Below are positions 55,603 through 64,000 of a stretch of DNA of 64,000 nt, in pieces (within the stretch, counting starts at the first letter, position 1; each line of letters begins with the position of its first letter). The position numbers and the translations under genes were made by a program. Origin of the DNA: Nitrospinaceae bacterium (lineage in GTDB: Bacteria; Nitrospinota; Nitrospinia; Nitrospinales; Nitrospinaceae). The DNA lies in the NCBI GenBank assembly GCA_024644405.1, contig JAHELC010000006.1, forward strand, positions 62,001 to 126,000, given 5' to 3'. The notes below the pieces were generated by a model. That model ran no database searches and was not told the origin of the DNA. It worked only from the letters and a program-made list of their open reading frames with translations.

Positions 55603-56406
55603 CTATTTGCGGGCCTGGAGCGACTGCTTCACGCTGCGGACGAATACCTTGAGTTTTTCCTTCCGTTCGGCAGGGTCCGGAGTTTCTTCGATCATGCGTA
55701 CAATGGCGCTTCCGACAATCACCCCGTCGGAGCATTCCGACGCAGCCTTCGCCTGCTCCGGACCGGAAATCCCGAAGCCGATCAATACGGGCAATGCGGT
55801 GGCCTGCTTGATCCGGGTCACTTTTTCCTCAACCCCTGGTGCCAGCGAATCCCGCGTTCCAGTGACCCCGGTCAGGGAAACGTAGTAAATGAATCCGCGG
55901 CTCTTCGCGCCCACCATCTCGATACGGTCCGGCGTGCTGGTGGGAGCCAGGAGATGAATCATGTCCAGATTCCGTGTCTTCGCCAACGCGTCAAACTCCC
56001 CCGCCTCTTCCGGCGGCAGATCGGGAATGATCACCCCATCGACCCCGGCTTCGACGGCATCCTTCACGAACGCTTCCTGCCCGTACACGAATACCGGATT
56101 GAAACTGGTCATCAGAACAATCGGGAGTTGGGACGACTTGCGAATGTCGCTCACCAATTGGATAATTTTTTTCAGTGTGGTGCCGCTTTTGAGAGAACGC
56201 TGGGAAGCCGCCTGGATCACCGGCCCGTCCGCGAGGGGATCGGAAAACGGCACGCCCAGTTCAATGATGTCGGCACCGCTTTCCTCGATCACCGAGAACA
56301 ATTCCTGGGTCGTGGCCAGATCGGGATCGCCGGCGGTGATAAACGCCACCAGGGCTTTCTCGCTTTTCGATTGCAACCATTCGAATCGTTTCTGAATACG
56401 ACTCAC
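55603..56406 (-). CDS. trpA: Tryptophan synthase alpha subunit
   Basis: 267 residues. It cleaves indole-3-glycerol phosphate to indole and glyceraldehyde 3-phosphate. The catalytic Glu is in [22 protein letters not shown], the second acid in [11 protein letters not shown], and the phosphate site in GFGISGPEQ. Its start overlaps the trpB stop by four bases. Complete and canonical. Confidence 0.97.
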   Translation of the reverse strand: MSRIQKRFEWLQSKSEKALVAFITAGDPDLATTQELFSVIEESGADIIELGVPFSDPLADGPVIQAASQRSLKSGTTLKKIIQLVSDIRKSSQLPIVLMTSFNPVFVYGQEAFVKDAVEAGVDGVIIPDLPPEEAGEFDALAKTRNLDMIHLLAPTSTPDRIEMVGAKSRGFIYYVSLTGVTGTRDSLAPGVEEKVTRIKQATALPVLIGFGISGPEQAKAASECSDGVIVGSAIVRMIEETPDPAERKEKLKVFVRSVKQSLQARK

Positions 56407-57602
56407 ACCTCTTCTCCCAGAAAATCCGCCACCTGGTTGACATCCTTGTCGCCCCTTCCGGACAGGCAGATGACAACGACCTCGCTCTTTTTCATTTTGG
56501 GCGCCACCTTTGCCACCTGGGCGATGGCGTGAGATGATTCCAGCGCGGGAATAATGCCCTCGCTGCGCGACAACAGTTTGAATCCTTCCAACGCTTCTTG
56601 ATCGGTGATCGACGCATATTCCGCCCGTTTGCTGTCCTTGAAATGACTGTGCTCGGCGCCGACGCCGGGGTAGTCCAGTCCGGCGGAAATGGAGTGGGCT
56701 TCGGTAATCTGTCCGTCCGCGTCGAACAGCAGATAACTTTTCATCCCGTGCAGGATACCCACCGCCCCGTGCCCGAGAGACGCGCCGTGTTTGCCGGTTT
56801 CGATACCATGACCGGCGGCTTCCACCCCGATCATTTTGACCTCTTTGTCTTCCGCAAAAGGGTAAAACAGGCCCATGGAATTACTGCCGCCGCCGACACA
56901 GGCCACGAGGGCATCGGGCAGACGTCCTTCCGCTTCTTGAATCTGTTGTTTCGTTTCGTCGCCTATGATGCGCTGGAAATCCCGCACGATCATGGGAAAC
57001 GGGTGGGGTCCGACCACCGAGCCGATAATGTAATGGGTGTCTTCCACCGTGGTGATCCAGTTGCGGATGGCTTCGCTGGTGGCGTCCTTCAGCGTACGCG
57101 TTCCGGAGGACACCGGGATGACCCGCGCCCCGAGCAGTTTCATGCGGAACACGTTGAGTGCCTGGCGGCGGATGTCTTCTTCACCCATGAACACGTCACA
57201 TTCGAGATCGAACAATGCCGCCGCGGTTGCCGTGGCGACGCCATGCTGACCGGCACCGGTTTCGGCGATGACCCGCTTCTTGCCCATGCGTTGGGTCAGC
57301 AGGGCACTGCCGATGGTGTTGTTGATTTTGTGTGCGCCGGTGTGGTTCAAGTCCTCGCGCTTGAGATAGATCTTCGCACCACCCAACTGCCGCGTGAGGT
57401 TCTCAGCAAAATACAACGGCGACGGCCGCCCGACATAATGCTCCAAGTAAAACTTGAGTTGTTTCTGGAATTCGGGATCGTTCCGCGCTTCGTTGTACAG
57501 TTTCTCCAGTTCCTGGAGCGCCGGCATCAATGTTTCGATGACGAACTTACCGCCGAACTCTCCAAAATGGCCGCTTCGATCCGGCAATGTGGGTGTACTC
57601 AT
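56403..57602 (-). CDS. trpB: Tryptophan synthase beta subunit
   Basis: 399 residues. PLP enzyme joining indole and serine. It has [13 protein letters not shown], the PLP lysine in [33 protein letters not shown], and [15 protein letters not shown] binding the cofactor phosphate. It is the standard TrpB1 type expected next to trpA. 12 bases separate it from trpF. Confidence 0.98.
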   Translation of the reverse strand: MSTPTLPDRSGHFGEFGGKFVIETLMPALQELEKLYNEARNDPEFQKQLKFYLEHYVGRPSPLYFAENLTRQLGGAKIYLKREDLNHTGAHKINNTIGSALLTQRMGKKRVIAETGAGQHGVATATAAALFDLECDVFMGEEDIRRQALNVFRMKLLGARVIPVSSGTRTLKDATSEAIRNWITTVEDTHYIIGSVVGPHPFPMIVRDFQRIIGDETKQQIQEAEGRLPDALVACVGGGSNSMGLFYPFAEDKEVKMIGVEAAGHGIETGKHGASLGHGAVGILHGMKSYLLFDADGQITEAHSISAGLDYPGVGAEHSHFKDSKRAEYASITDQEALEGFKLLSRSEGIIPALESSHAIAQVAKVAPKMKKSEVVVICLSGRGDKDVNQVADFLGEEV

Positions 57603-57614
57603 AACATTCTCCTT

Positions 57615-58244
57615 TTAACCCTGTCGCACCGCTTTTAAAAACGCTTTCACTTTTTTGGGATCCTTTTTGCCGGGCGATTGCTCGACCCCCGAGCTGACAT
57701 CCACGCCAAACGGTTGCACTTTCCTGATGGCCGCTTTCACGTTCCTGGCATTCAACCCGCCGGCGAGTATCACCGGACCCCGTTTTTTAGCGCGGACGGC
57801 CAGTTCCCAGTCGAACACCCTGCCGGTGCCGCCCCATTGGTCCTCTTTATAGGCATCGAGCAGAAACGCGTCTACTTCATACCGGGACATTTCTTTCAAC
57901 GACGCGGCATCCTTAACCCGCACTGCCTTGATCACCCGGCATTTGATCTTTTTGCAAAACGCAGGCGATTCATCCCCATGCAGTTGCACCGCATCCAATC
58001 CGCAACGGCCGGCGATGCGGTTGATGGTTTCGGCCGTCTCATTCACAAACACGCCCACCCGGTTGACGAACGGCGGAAGCTTTGCACAAATAGCTTTCGC
58101 GGTTGTGGCCGTCACGTACCGCGGGCTTTTCTTATAGAAAATAAACCCGATCGCATCAGCGCCGCATTCCACAGCCAGGAGCGCGTCTTTCAGGCAGGTG
58201 GTGCCGCACACCTTGACCCTAACCCGCGGGTTGGATTTTGCCAT
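57615..58244 (-). CDS. trpF: Phosphoribosylanthranilate isomerase
   Basis: 209 residues, TIM barrel. The catalytic cysteine is in RVKVCGTTCLKDALLAV, the catalytic aspartate in FLLDAYKEDQWGGTG, and the phosphate site in ILAGGLNARNVKAAI and GVDVSSGVEQSPGKKDP. Its start lies 26 bases inside the 3' end of trpC, so the two are translated from overlapping frames. Confidence 0.96.
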   Translation of the reverse strand: MAKSNPRVRVKVCGTTCLKDALLAVECGADAIGFIFYKKSPRYVTATTAKAICAKLPPFVNRVGVFVNETAETINRIAGRCGLDAVQLHGDESPAFCKKIKCRVIKAVRVKDAASLKEMSRYEVDAFLLDAYKEDQWGGTGRVFDWELAVRAKKRGPVILAGGLNARNVKAAIRKVQPFGVDVSSGVEQSPGKKDPKKVKAFLKAVRQG

Positions 58245-59031
58245 GTCCCGTAAACTCCTGAAGCTTATCGGAAATATTAGGCGCTTTCATCAGGCTTTCA
58301 CCGATGAGAAACGCGTGCATCCCCAACCCCTCGAATTCCTCGATCTGCGCCCGGCGGTCGATGCCACTTTCACATACGAGGAGTAGATTATCCATACCCC
58401 GTGTCTCCTTGAGCAGGCGGCGGGAAATCTCCAAGTCGGTTTTGCCGCTGGTCAAATCCCGGTTGTTGATCCCCAATAACCCGGCACCGGCATGAAACGC
58501 TTTCTCCATATCTTTCTCATTGTGTGTTTCCACCAGCGCCGTCAGGCCGATCTCTTGGCCCAACTCCAGCAGATCCTTCAACTGGTTCTTGTCCAGTGAA
58601 GTAGCGATCAACAGAAAAAAATCGGCCCCGCAGGCCCGCGACTCATACACCTGATACGCGTCAAAAATAAAATCCTTGCGGAGCAGAGGAATCGATACCG
58701 CCTTGCTGGCTTGTTCGACATATTTCAAATCTCCGCCAAAGAACCGGCTTTCAGTCAAAATGGAAATCGCCACGGCACCGCTATCCGCATACGTCCGGGC
58801 GATCGCCAGGGGATCGAACTGCTCCACCAGATCGCCCTTGAACGGCGTGCGACGCTTGATCTCCGCGATAATTTTAGATCCTTCTCCGGAAACTTTCAAC
58901 GCATCCATAATGGAAACCACATCCCGCTGGTCGCCGATTTTGTTTTTGATCTCGGCCAACGGAACCTCGCGCCGGGTGGTGCCCAGTTCCACCTTTTTGG
59001 CAGCGAATATTTTATCGAGGATGTTGGCCAT
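58219..59031 (-). CDS. trpC: Indole-3-glycerol-phosphate synthase
   Basis: 270 residues from the ATG at 59031 (MANILDKIFAAKKVEL) with an AGGA ribosome site; the in-frame start at 59064 overlaps trpD and is less likely. Catalytic residues appear in IAEIKRRTPFKGDL, SILTESRFFGGDLKYV, LLRKDFIFDAYQVYESRACGADFFLL, LVETHNEKDMEKA and GINNRDLTSGKTDLEISRRL. It overlaps trpF by 26 bases. Confidence 0.97.
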   Translation of the reverse strand: MANILDKIFAAKKVELGTTRREVPLAEIKNKIGDQRDVVSIMDALKVSGEGSKIIAEIKRRTPFKGDLVEQFDPLAIARTYADSGAVAISILTESRFFGGDLKYVEQASKAVSIPLLRKDFIFDAYQVYESRACGADFFLLIATSLDKNQLKDLLELGQEIGLTALVETHNEKDMEKAFHAGAGLLGINNRDLTSGKTDLEISRRLLKETRGMDNLLLVCESGIDRRAQIEEFEGLGMHAFLIGESLMKAPNISDKLQEFTGHGKIQPAG

Positions 59032-59042
59032 ACTTTCCTGTC

Positions 59043-60062
59043 CTATGAATGACTGAGGCGGCACAGGTCTTTCAACTTTTGCCGCGCCTCGCCGGAGCTG
59101 ATCGATTTTTTTGCGACTTCAATCCCCTCTTTAAAATCGGAAGCCTTACCCGCCGCGACTATGGCCGCCGACGCGTTCAACAAAACGATATCGCGTTGAG
59201 GCCCGCCTTTTCCGTCCAGCAATTCTCTGAGAATGGTCGCATTGTCCTCTGCCGACCCGCCCTTCAAATCCTGCTCCGAGCAATACTCGAATCCAAGTTC
59301 CGTAGGATCGAGGTAATAATCTTTTATTTTTCCATTATTTAATTCAGATATCTTAGTGTTACACGTTAATGTAATTTCATCGAGGCCATCCTCTCCGTGC
59401 ACCACAAAGGCGTGCACGACACCGAGGTTCTTGAGGACGTTGGCCAGAGGCGACGTCCACTTGGAATCGAACACCCCCACCACCTGTGCCTGAACCCCGG
59501 CGGGATTGGTCAACGGTCCCAGCAGATTGAACACCGTGCGGAAGCCCAGTTCCCGGCGCACGTCAGCTGCATGCTTCATGGCTTTATGCAGAGTCGGCGC
59601 GAACAGGAATCCGATACCCGCCATTTCGACACAGCGTTCCACCACTGACTTATCCGCCTCGATATTGACCCCGAGGCATTTCAGCACGTCGGCGCTTCCC
59701 GACCGGCTGGAGACTGCGCGGTTGCCGTGCTTGGCCACCGGAATCCCCGCCCCCGCCACCACAAACGCGGCGGTGGTGGAGATATTGAACGTGTCCGCGC
59801 CATCGCCGCCGGTGCCGCAGGTATCGACGACTCCCTTGACGGGAATATTCAACGGCTCGGCTTTTTCGCGCATGACCCGGGCCGCGCCGGAAATCTCCGC
59901 CACCGTCTCGCCTTTCATGCGAAGTGCGATGAGAAACGCCCCCAAGAGCGAACGGTCCACCTTGCCCTCCATGATCTGGGTCATGATGCACACCATTTCC
60001 TCTTCCGACAGGTCGTGGCCGTCGACCACCTTATACAGGATGTCCTGAGCCTTCATGTTCAT
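59043..60062 (-). CDS. trpD: Anthranilate phosphoribosyltransferase
   Basis: 339 residues. It joins anthranilate and PRPP. Signatures are [58 protein letters not shown] and the [11 protein letters not shown] segment. Two in-frame ATGs are close (60062, 60056); either overlaps the trpG stop by about 30 bases. It is not fused to trpG, unlike the enterobacterial arrangement. Confidence 0.97.
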   Translation of the reverse strand: MNMKAQDILYKVVDGHDLSEEEMVCIMTQIMEGKVDRSLLGAFLIALRMKGETVAEISGAARVMREKAEPLNIPVKGVVDTCGTGGDGADTFNISTTAAFVVAGAGIPVAKHGNRAVSSRSGSADVLKCLGVNIEADKSVVERCVEMAGIGFLFAPTLHKAMKHAADVRRELGFRTVFNLLGPLTNPAGVQAQVVGVFDSKWTSPLANVLKNLGVVHAFVVHGEDGLDEITLTCNTKISELNNGKIKDYYLDPTELGFEYCSEQDLKGGSAEDNATILRELLDGKGGPQRDIVLLNASAAIVAAGKASDFKEGIEVAKKSISSGEARQKLKDLCRLSHS

Positions 60063-60639
60063 TCACTTTTTCTGCTGGCAAATCAATAAAGTTTTTGAGG
60101 AGATCCTTACCGTGCACCGTCAATATCGATTCCGGATGAAACTGCACCCCTTCGACGGCCAGCTCCTTGTGGCGTACTCCCATGATCTCGCCGTCATCCG
60201 ACTCGGCGGTGATTTCGAAACAGTCCGGTAGATTATCGCGGTTGACCACCAGCGAGTGATAGCGGGTCGCTTCAAACGGATTGGGCAGGTCTTTGAAAAT
60301 GGTTTTGCCGTCATGTTGAATCATCGAAGTTTTGCCATGCATGAGTTTGTTGGCTTTGATGATCTCACCGCCAAAGGCCTCCACCACCGACTGGTGCCCC
60401 AGGCACACACCCAGGAGAGGAATCCTGCCCGCAAAATGTTTGATCACTTCCTTGGAGATGCCCGCTTTCGTGGGAGTGCAGGGACCGGGTGAAATCACAA
60501 TTTTCCGGGGATTCAATTTTTCAATCTCTTCAAGGGAGATTTTATCATTACGATACACTTCCAGATCAGCGCCCAGTTCACCCATGTACTGCACCAGGTT
60601 GTAGGTGAAGGAGTCATAGTTGTCGATCATCAGGATCAT
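60031..60639 (-). CDS. trpG: Anthranilate synthase glutamine amidotransferase subunit
   Basis: 202 residues. It supplies ammonia from glutamine to TrpE, and may also serve PabB. Class I amidotransferase triad: Cys in GVCLGHQSV, His and Glu in GVQFHPESI. It starts [21 protein letters not shown], typical. It overlaps the trpE stop by four bases and the trpD start by 32 bases. Confidence 0.96.
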   Translation of the reverse strand: MILMIDNYDSFTYNLVQYMGELGADLEVYRNDKISLEEIEKLNPRKIVISPGPCTPTKAGISKEVIKHFAGRIPLLGVCLGHQSVVEAFGGEIIKANKLMHGKTSMIQHDGKTIFKDLPNPFEATRYHSLVVNRDNLPDCFEITAESDDGEIMGVRHKELAVEGVQFHPESILTVHGKDLLKNFIDLPAEKVNEHEGSGHPV

Positions 60640-62129
60640 GGCAGAAGACCCCTTTCCGCCAGACCGATGGCCTTGAGCATGGCCCTGCCCTTGTTCATGG
60701 TTTCTTCAAATTCATTTTCCGGTACCGAGTCGGCAACGATTCCCGCACCGACTCCGAGGTATCCGACCTGATCTTTCACCACCAGGGTACGAATGGCGAT
60801 GGCGGTATCCATATTACCTGAAAAGCTGATATAGCCAACCGCTCCGGCATAGATCCCGCGTCGCGTCGGCTCCAGCTCGTCGATGATCTCCATGGCGCGT
60901 ATTTTCGGGGCACCGGAAACCGTACCCGCCGGGAACGCCGCTTTCAGCACATCAAAGCAATCCAGACCCTCCTTCAACTTGCCGCGCACGTTGGAAACGA
61001 TATGCATGACGTGGGAATAACGTTCGATGGTGAACTTTTCGTTGACCTCAACGGAATGCACCTGCGCCACCCGGCCCAGATCGTTACGCCCCAGGTCCAC
61101 CAGCATGATGTGTTCGGCCAATTCCTTTTCATCCTGAAGCAGATCCTTTTCCAAATATTGGTCTTCATCTTCGTTTTGGCCACGCTTGCGCGTGCCTGCG
61201 ATGGGACGCACTTCCACATCGTCCCCCTCCAGCCGTACCAGCACCTCCGGTGACGAACCGACCACCTGGATATCTTCAAAATTGAGATAGTACATATAGG
61301 GAGAGGGATTGATCGTCCGCAAAGCCCGGTAAATGGTGAACGGGTCCTGCTGAAGATCGAACTTGAGACGTTGCGCCAGAACCACCTGAATAGCATCGCC
61401 TTCATGAATGTAGCGTTTGGCCTTTTGCACGGCTTCCTTAAAGTGCTCCTTGGCAAAATTGGATTCGATGCGCGGGTCATCTTCCGATGAGTCGAAGGGT
61501 CCGGTGACCGTATTGGGTACAGGCTGGCGCAACTTTTTTTCAAGTGCGTCGATTTTGGCCGTAGTTTCCTGATAGACCTCTGCCAGGTCGCGTCCTTCAG
61601 TATGGGCATTGGACACCACCTTGATGGTTTGATTAACGTTATCGAAAATCAGAAGCGTGTCGGTGATGACAAAAATGGAATCGGGGATATCCAGATCGTC
61701 TTCCGTCTGGTCCGGCAGGTTTTCGAAATACCGCACCATGTCGTAACTGATGAATCCCACTGCGCCGCCTGAAAACCGGGGCAAATCCGGCATATCCACC
61801 GGTTGGTAACGGGACAGGATCTCTTTTAAAACGGACAGAGGAACAGCACCCTCGATATTTTTCTTTTGCTCGACGCCGTTGTTGCGAACGGTGACGGTTG
61901 ACCCCTTAGTCTCGATTATGATTGAAGGTCCGCAACCCAAAAAGCAATAACGCGCCCACTTGTCGCCGCCCTCGACACTTTCGAGCAGGAACGAGTACGG
62001 CTCACCGCCGATTTTCATGTAAGCGGAAACGGGAGTATCGAGATCAGCCAGGATTTCCTTGAACACAGGAACCAGATTGCCCTGTTTGGCACTCTCTTTA
62101 AATTCCTCGAATGTCGGTTTGTACCCCAT
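60636..62129 (-). CDS. trpE: Anthranilate synthase component I
   Basis: 497 residues from the ATG at 62129 ([18 protein letters not shown]); longer ORF starts run through a terminator hairpin and were rejected. It converts chorismate to anthranilate. The feedback tryptophan-binding motif LLES is present ([10 protein letters not shown]). The catalytic chorismate domain has [44 protein letters not shown] and [22 protein letters not shown]. Only a weak ribosome site precedes the start. It is first gene of the trpEGDCFBA operon. Confidence 0.96.
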   Translation of the reverse strand: MGYKPTFEEFKESAKQGNLVPVFKEILADLDTPVSAYMKIGGEPYSFLLESVEGGDKWARYCFLGCGPSIIIETKGSTVTVRNNGVEQKKNIEGAVPLSVLKEILSRYQPVDMPDLPRFSGGAVGFISYDMVRYFENLPDQTEDDLDIPDSIFVITDTLLIFDNVNQTIKVVSNAHTEGRDLAEVYQETTAKIDALEKKLRQPVPNTVTGPFDSSEDDPRIESNFAKEHFKEAVQKAKRYIHEGDAIQVVLAQRLKFDLQQDPFTIYRALRTINPSPYMYYLNFEDIQVVGSSPEVLVRLEGDDVEVRPIAGTRKRGQNEDEDQYLEKDLLQDEKELAEHIMLVDLGRNDLGRVAQVHSVEVNEKFTIERYSHVMHIVSNVRGKLKEGLDCFDVLKAAFPAGTVSGAPKIRAMEIIDELEPTRRGIYAGAVGYISFSGNMDTAIAIRTLVVKDQVGYLGVGAGIVADSVPENEFEETMNKGRAMLKAIGLAERGLLP

Positions 62130-62140
62130 AAATGCCCAAT

Positions 62141-62165
62141 AAAAAAAAGCACAGCGAAACTGTGC
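62141..62165 (-). terminator. Terminator hairpin in the trpE leader (possible attenuator)
   Basis: On the minus strand, GCACAG, loop TTTCG, CTGTGC, then eight Ts, ending 12 bases before the trpE ATG. It lies downstream of the trp promoter candidate at 62221-62249, so it would stop trp transcription prematurely unless prevented. No leader peptide with tandem Trp codons and no T-box was recognised; an upstream CGAC/GTCG hairpin at 62176-62194 is a candidate alternative structure. Confidence 0.7.
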
Positions 62166-62220
62166 CCGGATGACCCACGACCGCAAAAAGTCGCCACAAT
62201 TTCAATAAGTTAGTTTACAG

Positions 62221-62249
62221 ACTTTATCATTTCGGGTGAGCAGGGTCAA
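62221..62249 (-). promoter_or_regulatory. Putative promoter of the trp operon
   Basis: Minus-strand TTGACC and TAAAGT separated by exactly 17 bases, in the gap between the propeller gene stop (62320) and trpE. Transcription would begin near 62214, giving a leader of about 85 bases that contains an AATTTCAATAAGTTA motif (plus-strand reading) and the hairpin at 62149-62165. Confidence 0.5.
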
Positions 62250-62319
62250 GGAGTTTGCATATTGCGGAATAGGCCGGTGACCCGGCTCTTAAACCTTAAA
62301 AAATTCAATCAGTAAACCA

Positions 62320-63144
62320 CTATTCGACAGCGGTCCAGTCTTCCCCGTTCCAGTGCAGGATGAGGCCGTTGTCTCCGACGGCGTACATATTTTCCTCGGA
62401 AGTGCCCCAGATGGCGGTCAGATACTCCTCGGTATTGGATTCGATGCGGGTCCATTGGTCGCCGTCGAGGAACATGATCATGCCCATGTCGCCGACCGCG
62501 AAGACGAAATCCGCGCTGGGTCCCCAGATGTCGAGAAAAAACTCCATGGTCTGCGACGGCATTTCTTTGAAGTCGGCGCCGTTGAAATGGATGATTGTGC
62601 CGTCGGAACCGCAGAAATACATATTATCCGATCCGAACCCGCAAATACTGTACAACTCGGCATTGGAGTTGAACGTCAACCGCACCCAGTGGTCGTCTAC
62701 CAGCTTGAGGACCAGGCCATCAAATCCGACGGCGTACATGCATTCCTCATTGCCCCACAGGGAGGCCACGTCGGTATTGGTCCCCGAATTCATGAATTTC
62801 CACTGGGAGCCGTTCCAGCGGGCGATTTTCCCCAACCGGCATCCGACATAGATATCGTCCGCAGCCCGGCCCCAGATGGCGGACATGGGGGGAAAGTTTT
62901 CGGTGTCCTCCGGCTTCCACACTTTGCCGTCATAATGCAGAATCTTGCCGTCGGTACACACTCCATATAAATTGTCCGGCGCGCTTCCCCACATCCGCTT
63001 GACCGTCCAGCGTCCGCCGGAATCCATTTTGGTCCACTGCTTGCCGTCGAAATGCAGGATGGTCCCCTCGGCACCTCCGATAAAAATATTGTCTTCGCTG
63101 AATCCGTAGACGGACAGCAAGTGACTGGTAGTCAGACTGCTCAT
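62320..63144 (-). CDS. Seven-repeat beta-propeller protein (cytoplasmic), copy 1
   Basis: 274 residues from the ATG at 63144 with GGAG seven bases upstream; an earlier TTG at 63156 is less likely. No signal peptide. Seven repeats of about 38 residues follow the pattern xxIWGxSxDxxYAVGDxGxILHxDGxxWTxMxS, each ending in a WxG/GxxW pair. They probably form a seven-bladed propeller similar to sialidase/PSII-assembly-factor-like folds. I do not know a function for this family. A second, related gene lies upstream (63374 onward). It ends 191 bases before trpE. Confidence 0.8.
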   Translation of the reverse strand: MSSLTTSHLLSVYGFSEDNIFIGGAEGTILHFDGKQWTKMDSGGRWTVKRMWGSAPDNLYGVCTDGKILHYDGKVWKPEDTENFPPMSAIWGRAADDIYVGCRLGKIARWNGSQWKFMNSGTNTDVASLWGNEECMYAVGFDGLVLKLVDDHWVRLTFNSNAELYSICGFGSDNMYFCGSDGTIIHFNGADFKEMPSQTMEFFLDIWGPSADFVFAVGDMGMIMFLDGDQWTRIESNTEEYLTAIWGTSEENMYAVGDNGLILHWNGEDWTAVE

Positions 63145-63173
63145 TCTCTGCTCCAATTAAAGATAGTAACAAA

Positions 63174-63258
63174 ACTCCCCTCCTTGGCAAGGAGGGGATA
63201 CAGGGGAGGGTATTGATAACCCCACCTCAGTCCTCCCCTTACCAAGGGGAGGAGGAAA
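63174..63258. repeat. GC-rich interspersed repeat, copy B
   Basis: Begins ACTCCCCTCCTTGGCAAGGA, then a GGGATACAGGGGAGGGTA block, AACCCCACC and CCTCCCCTTACCAAGGGGAG. It closely matches 27586-27695 and contains two self-complementary arms. It lies between the two propeller genes. Confidence 0.65.
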
Positions 63259-63326
63259 AAAGTTGCCCTATTCATGGGGCGCATTTCAAAACCGCTCGAT
63301 GAATCGAGCAACTACAAAAGCAGAAA

Positions 63327-63362
63327 GAGGAATCCCCCCAACCCCCTTTACAAGGGGGCGCC
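63327..63362. repeat. Short C-run/G-run hairpin element
   Basis: AATCCCCCCAACCCCCTTTA followed by CAAGGGGGCG. Palindromic CCCCCTTTACAAGGGGG core. It lies just beyond the stop of the upstream propeller gene, possibly a terminator or a member of a short interspersed repeat family. Confidence 0.45.
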
Positions 63363-63373
63363 TATCACTCTGG

Positions 63374-64000
63374 TTAGAGCGAAAGATCGTTCCATTGTTT
63401 GCCGTCGTACCTGAGAACGGTACCGTTTTCTCCACAGGCGTAAACCTGGTCCGGACCCAAGCCCCGCACTTTGGTAAGGTAATTGTCGTTGCCTGATTCC
63501 ATGGGATTCCACTGTTTGCCATCGTAGTGCAGAATGATGGCGTTGTCTCCGACTGCAAAAATATGATCATCCGCCGTGCCCCAGATCGCCAGCAGGTATT
63601 CCTGGGTACCGGATTCCATCGGCGTCCATTCCTCGCCGTCGAAATGAAGGATGGTGCCCTCGGACCCTACGATGTAAACGCTGTTGTTGCTCGTTCCCCA
63701 GACCCCGTAAAGCGAGATGGTCTCTTCGGTCAATTCCTCCCGGCGCTGAAAGGTGGTGCCGTCGTAGAACCGGTAGATGCCTTCGCCGCCAACGGCGTGG
63801 ATATGTTCGATATCCTCGCCCCAGAACCCGAACAGATCGTGGATGGTCGAGGGTTCGCGGTATTCCCAGGACTTGCCGTTCCAAAACAACACGCGCCCCC
63901 CCACCCCGAATATGAAGAGATGCTCCGAGTCGTACCCATAGACCGAGTTGAGCGAATCGTAATTTCCGGTATCGATCGCCTTCCAGTCCCTGCCGTCATA
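63374..64000 (-). CDS. Beta-propeller repeat protein, copy 2 (5' end outside window)
   Basis: 208 residues, open to the window edge. It contains five full repeats of the same 38-residue type as the neighbouring gene, with segments such as GVWGTSNNSVYIVGSEGTIL and AIWGTADDHIFAVGDNAIIL, and a partial repeat at the edge (YDGRDWKAIDTGNYD). The repeats are better conserved than in copy 1. The stop is TAA at 63376-63374. The two genes are probably tandem duplicates; the function is unknown. Confidence 0.8.
   Translation of the reverse strand, partial: YDGRDWKAIDTGNYDSLNSVYGYDSEHLFIFGVGGRVLFWNGKSWEYREPSTIHDLFGFWGEDIEHIHAVGGEGIYRFYDGTTFQRREELTEETISLYGVWGTSNNSVYIVGSEGTILHFDGEEWTPMESGTQEYLLAIWGTADDHIFAVGDNAIILHYDGKQWNPMESGNDNYLTKVRGLGPDQVYACGENGTVLRYDGKQWNDLSL

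Noticed and set aside
56598-57638. 346-codon ORF antisense to trpB
   Set aside because: Composition is that of an antisense shadow; trpB on the other strand is full length with all motifs.

Overview
The window is a bacterial chromosomal segment, mostly densely packed housekeeping genes. The organism looks like a Gram-negative, respiratory, probably marine bacterium. It carries multihaem c-type cytochromes, lipoproteins, a TolC-like lipoprotein, a TRAP transporter, HU/IHF, RNase-inhibitor-type LRR and NHL-propeller exported proteins, and a complete contiguous trpEGDCFBA operon. My best guess is a Nitrospinota (Nitrospina-like) or neighbouring deep-branching lineage. This rests on gene content only and I cannot confirm it without a database search.

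Layout. 1-8.2 kb: zinc-ribbon fragment, dihydrolipoamide dehydrogenase, MOSC protein, a REC-GAF-GAF-GGDEF signalling protein, SppA and an FGE-like exported protein, almost all on the minus strand. 8.2-12.1 kb (plus): TRAP permeases dctQM, ogt, recO, ridA and a membrane-anchored dihaem cytochrome. 12.2-20.3 kb: animal-type UDP-glucose dehydrogenase, a tetrahaem cytochrome c554-like protein, queA, an HU/IHF gene and the operon mtnP-hemL-eno-ftsB. 20.3-25.4 kb: an accessory island with a decayed metallo-beta-lactamase-fold gene, a polytopic transporter, a small four-helix membrane protein and a NERD nuclease-helicase. The last two genes lie between imperfect 69-bp direct repeats. 25.4-31.7 kb: asd, leuB, truA, then two Mrp-type ATPases flanking a PCP_red-domain protein and a DUF971 protein. 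32.3-36.4 kb: topoisomerase IV-like parC-parE. 36.6-42.5 kb: two tandem paralogues with the unusual architecture GAF-GAF-MshEN-GspE ATPase, sharing a stretch that looks recently homogenised. 42.5-47.2 kb: dprA-topA-trmFO. 47.3-54.8 kb: TolC-like lipoprotein, M50 protease, proA and an exported LRR-NHL propeller-LRR trio. 54.9-62.3 kb: the trp operon with a glycosyltransferase at its 3' end, preceded by a promoter and a terminator hairpin that looks like an attenuator. 62.3-64 kb: two tandem cytoplasmic beta-propeller genes, the last cut by the window edge.

The most interesting non-housekeeping signals are the repeat-bounded NERD nuclease-helicase cassette, the tandem GAF-GspE ATPases without a visible pilus or secretion locus, the LRR-NHL-LRR exported trio, the trpE leader terminator and several recurring intergenic elements. 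No tRNA, rRNA, CRISPR array or transposase was found.
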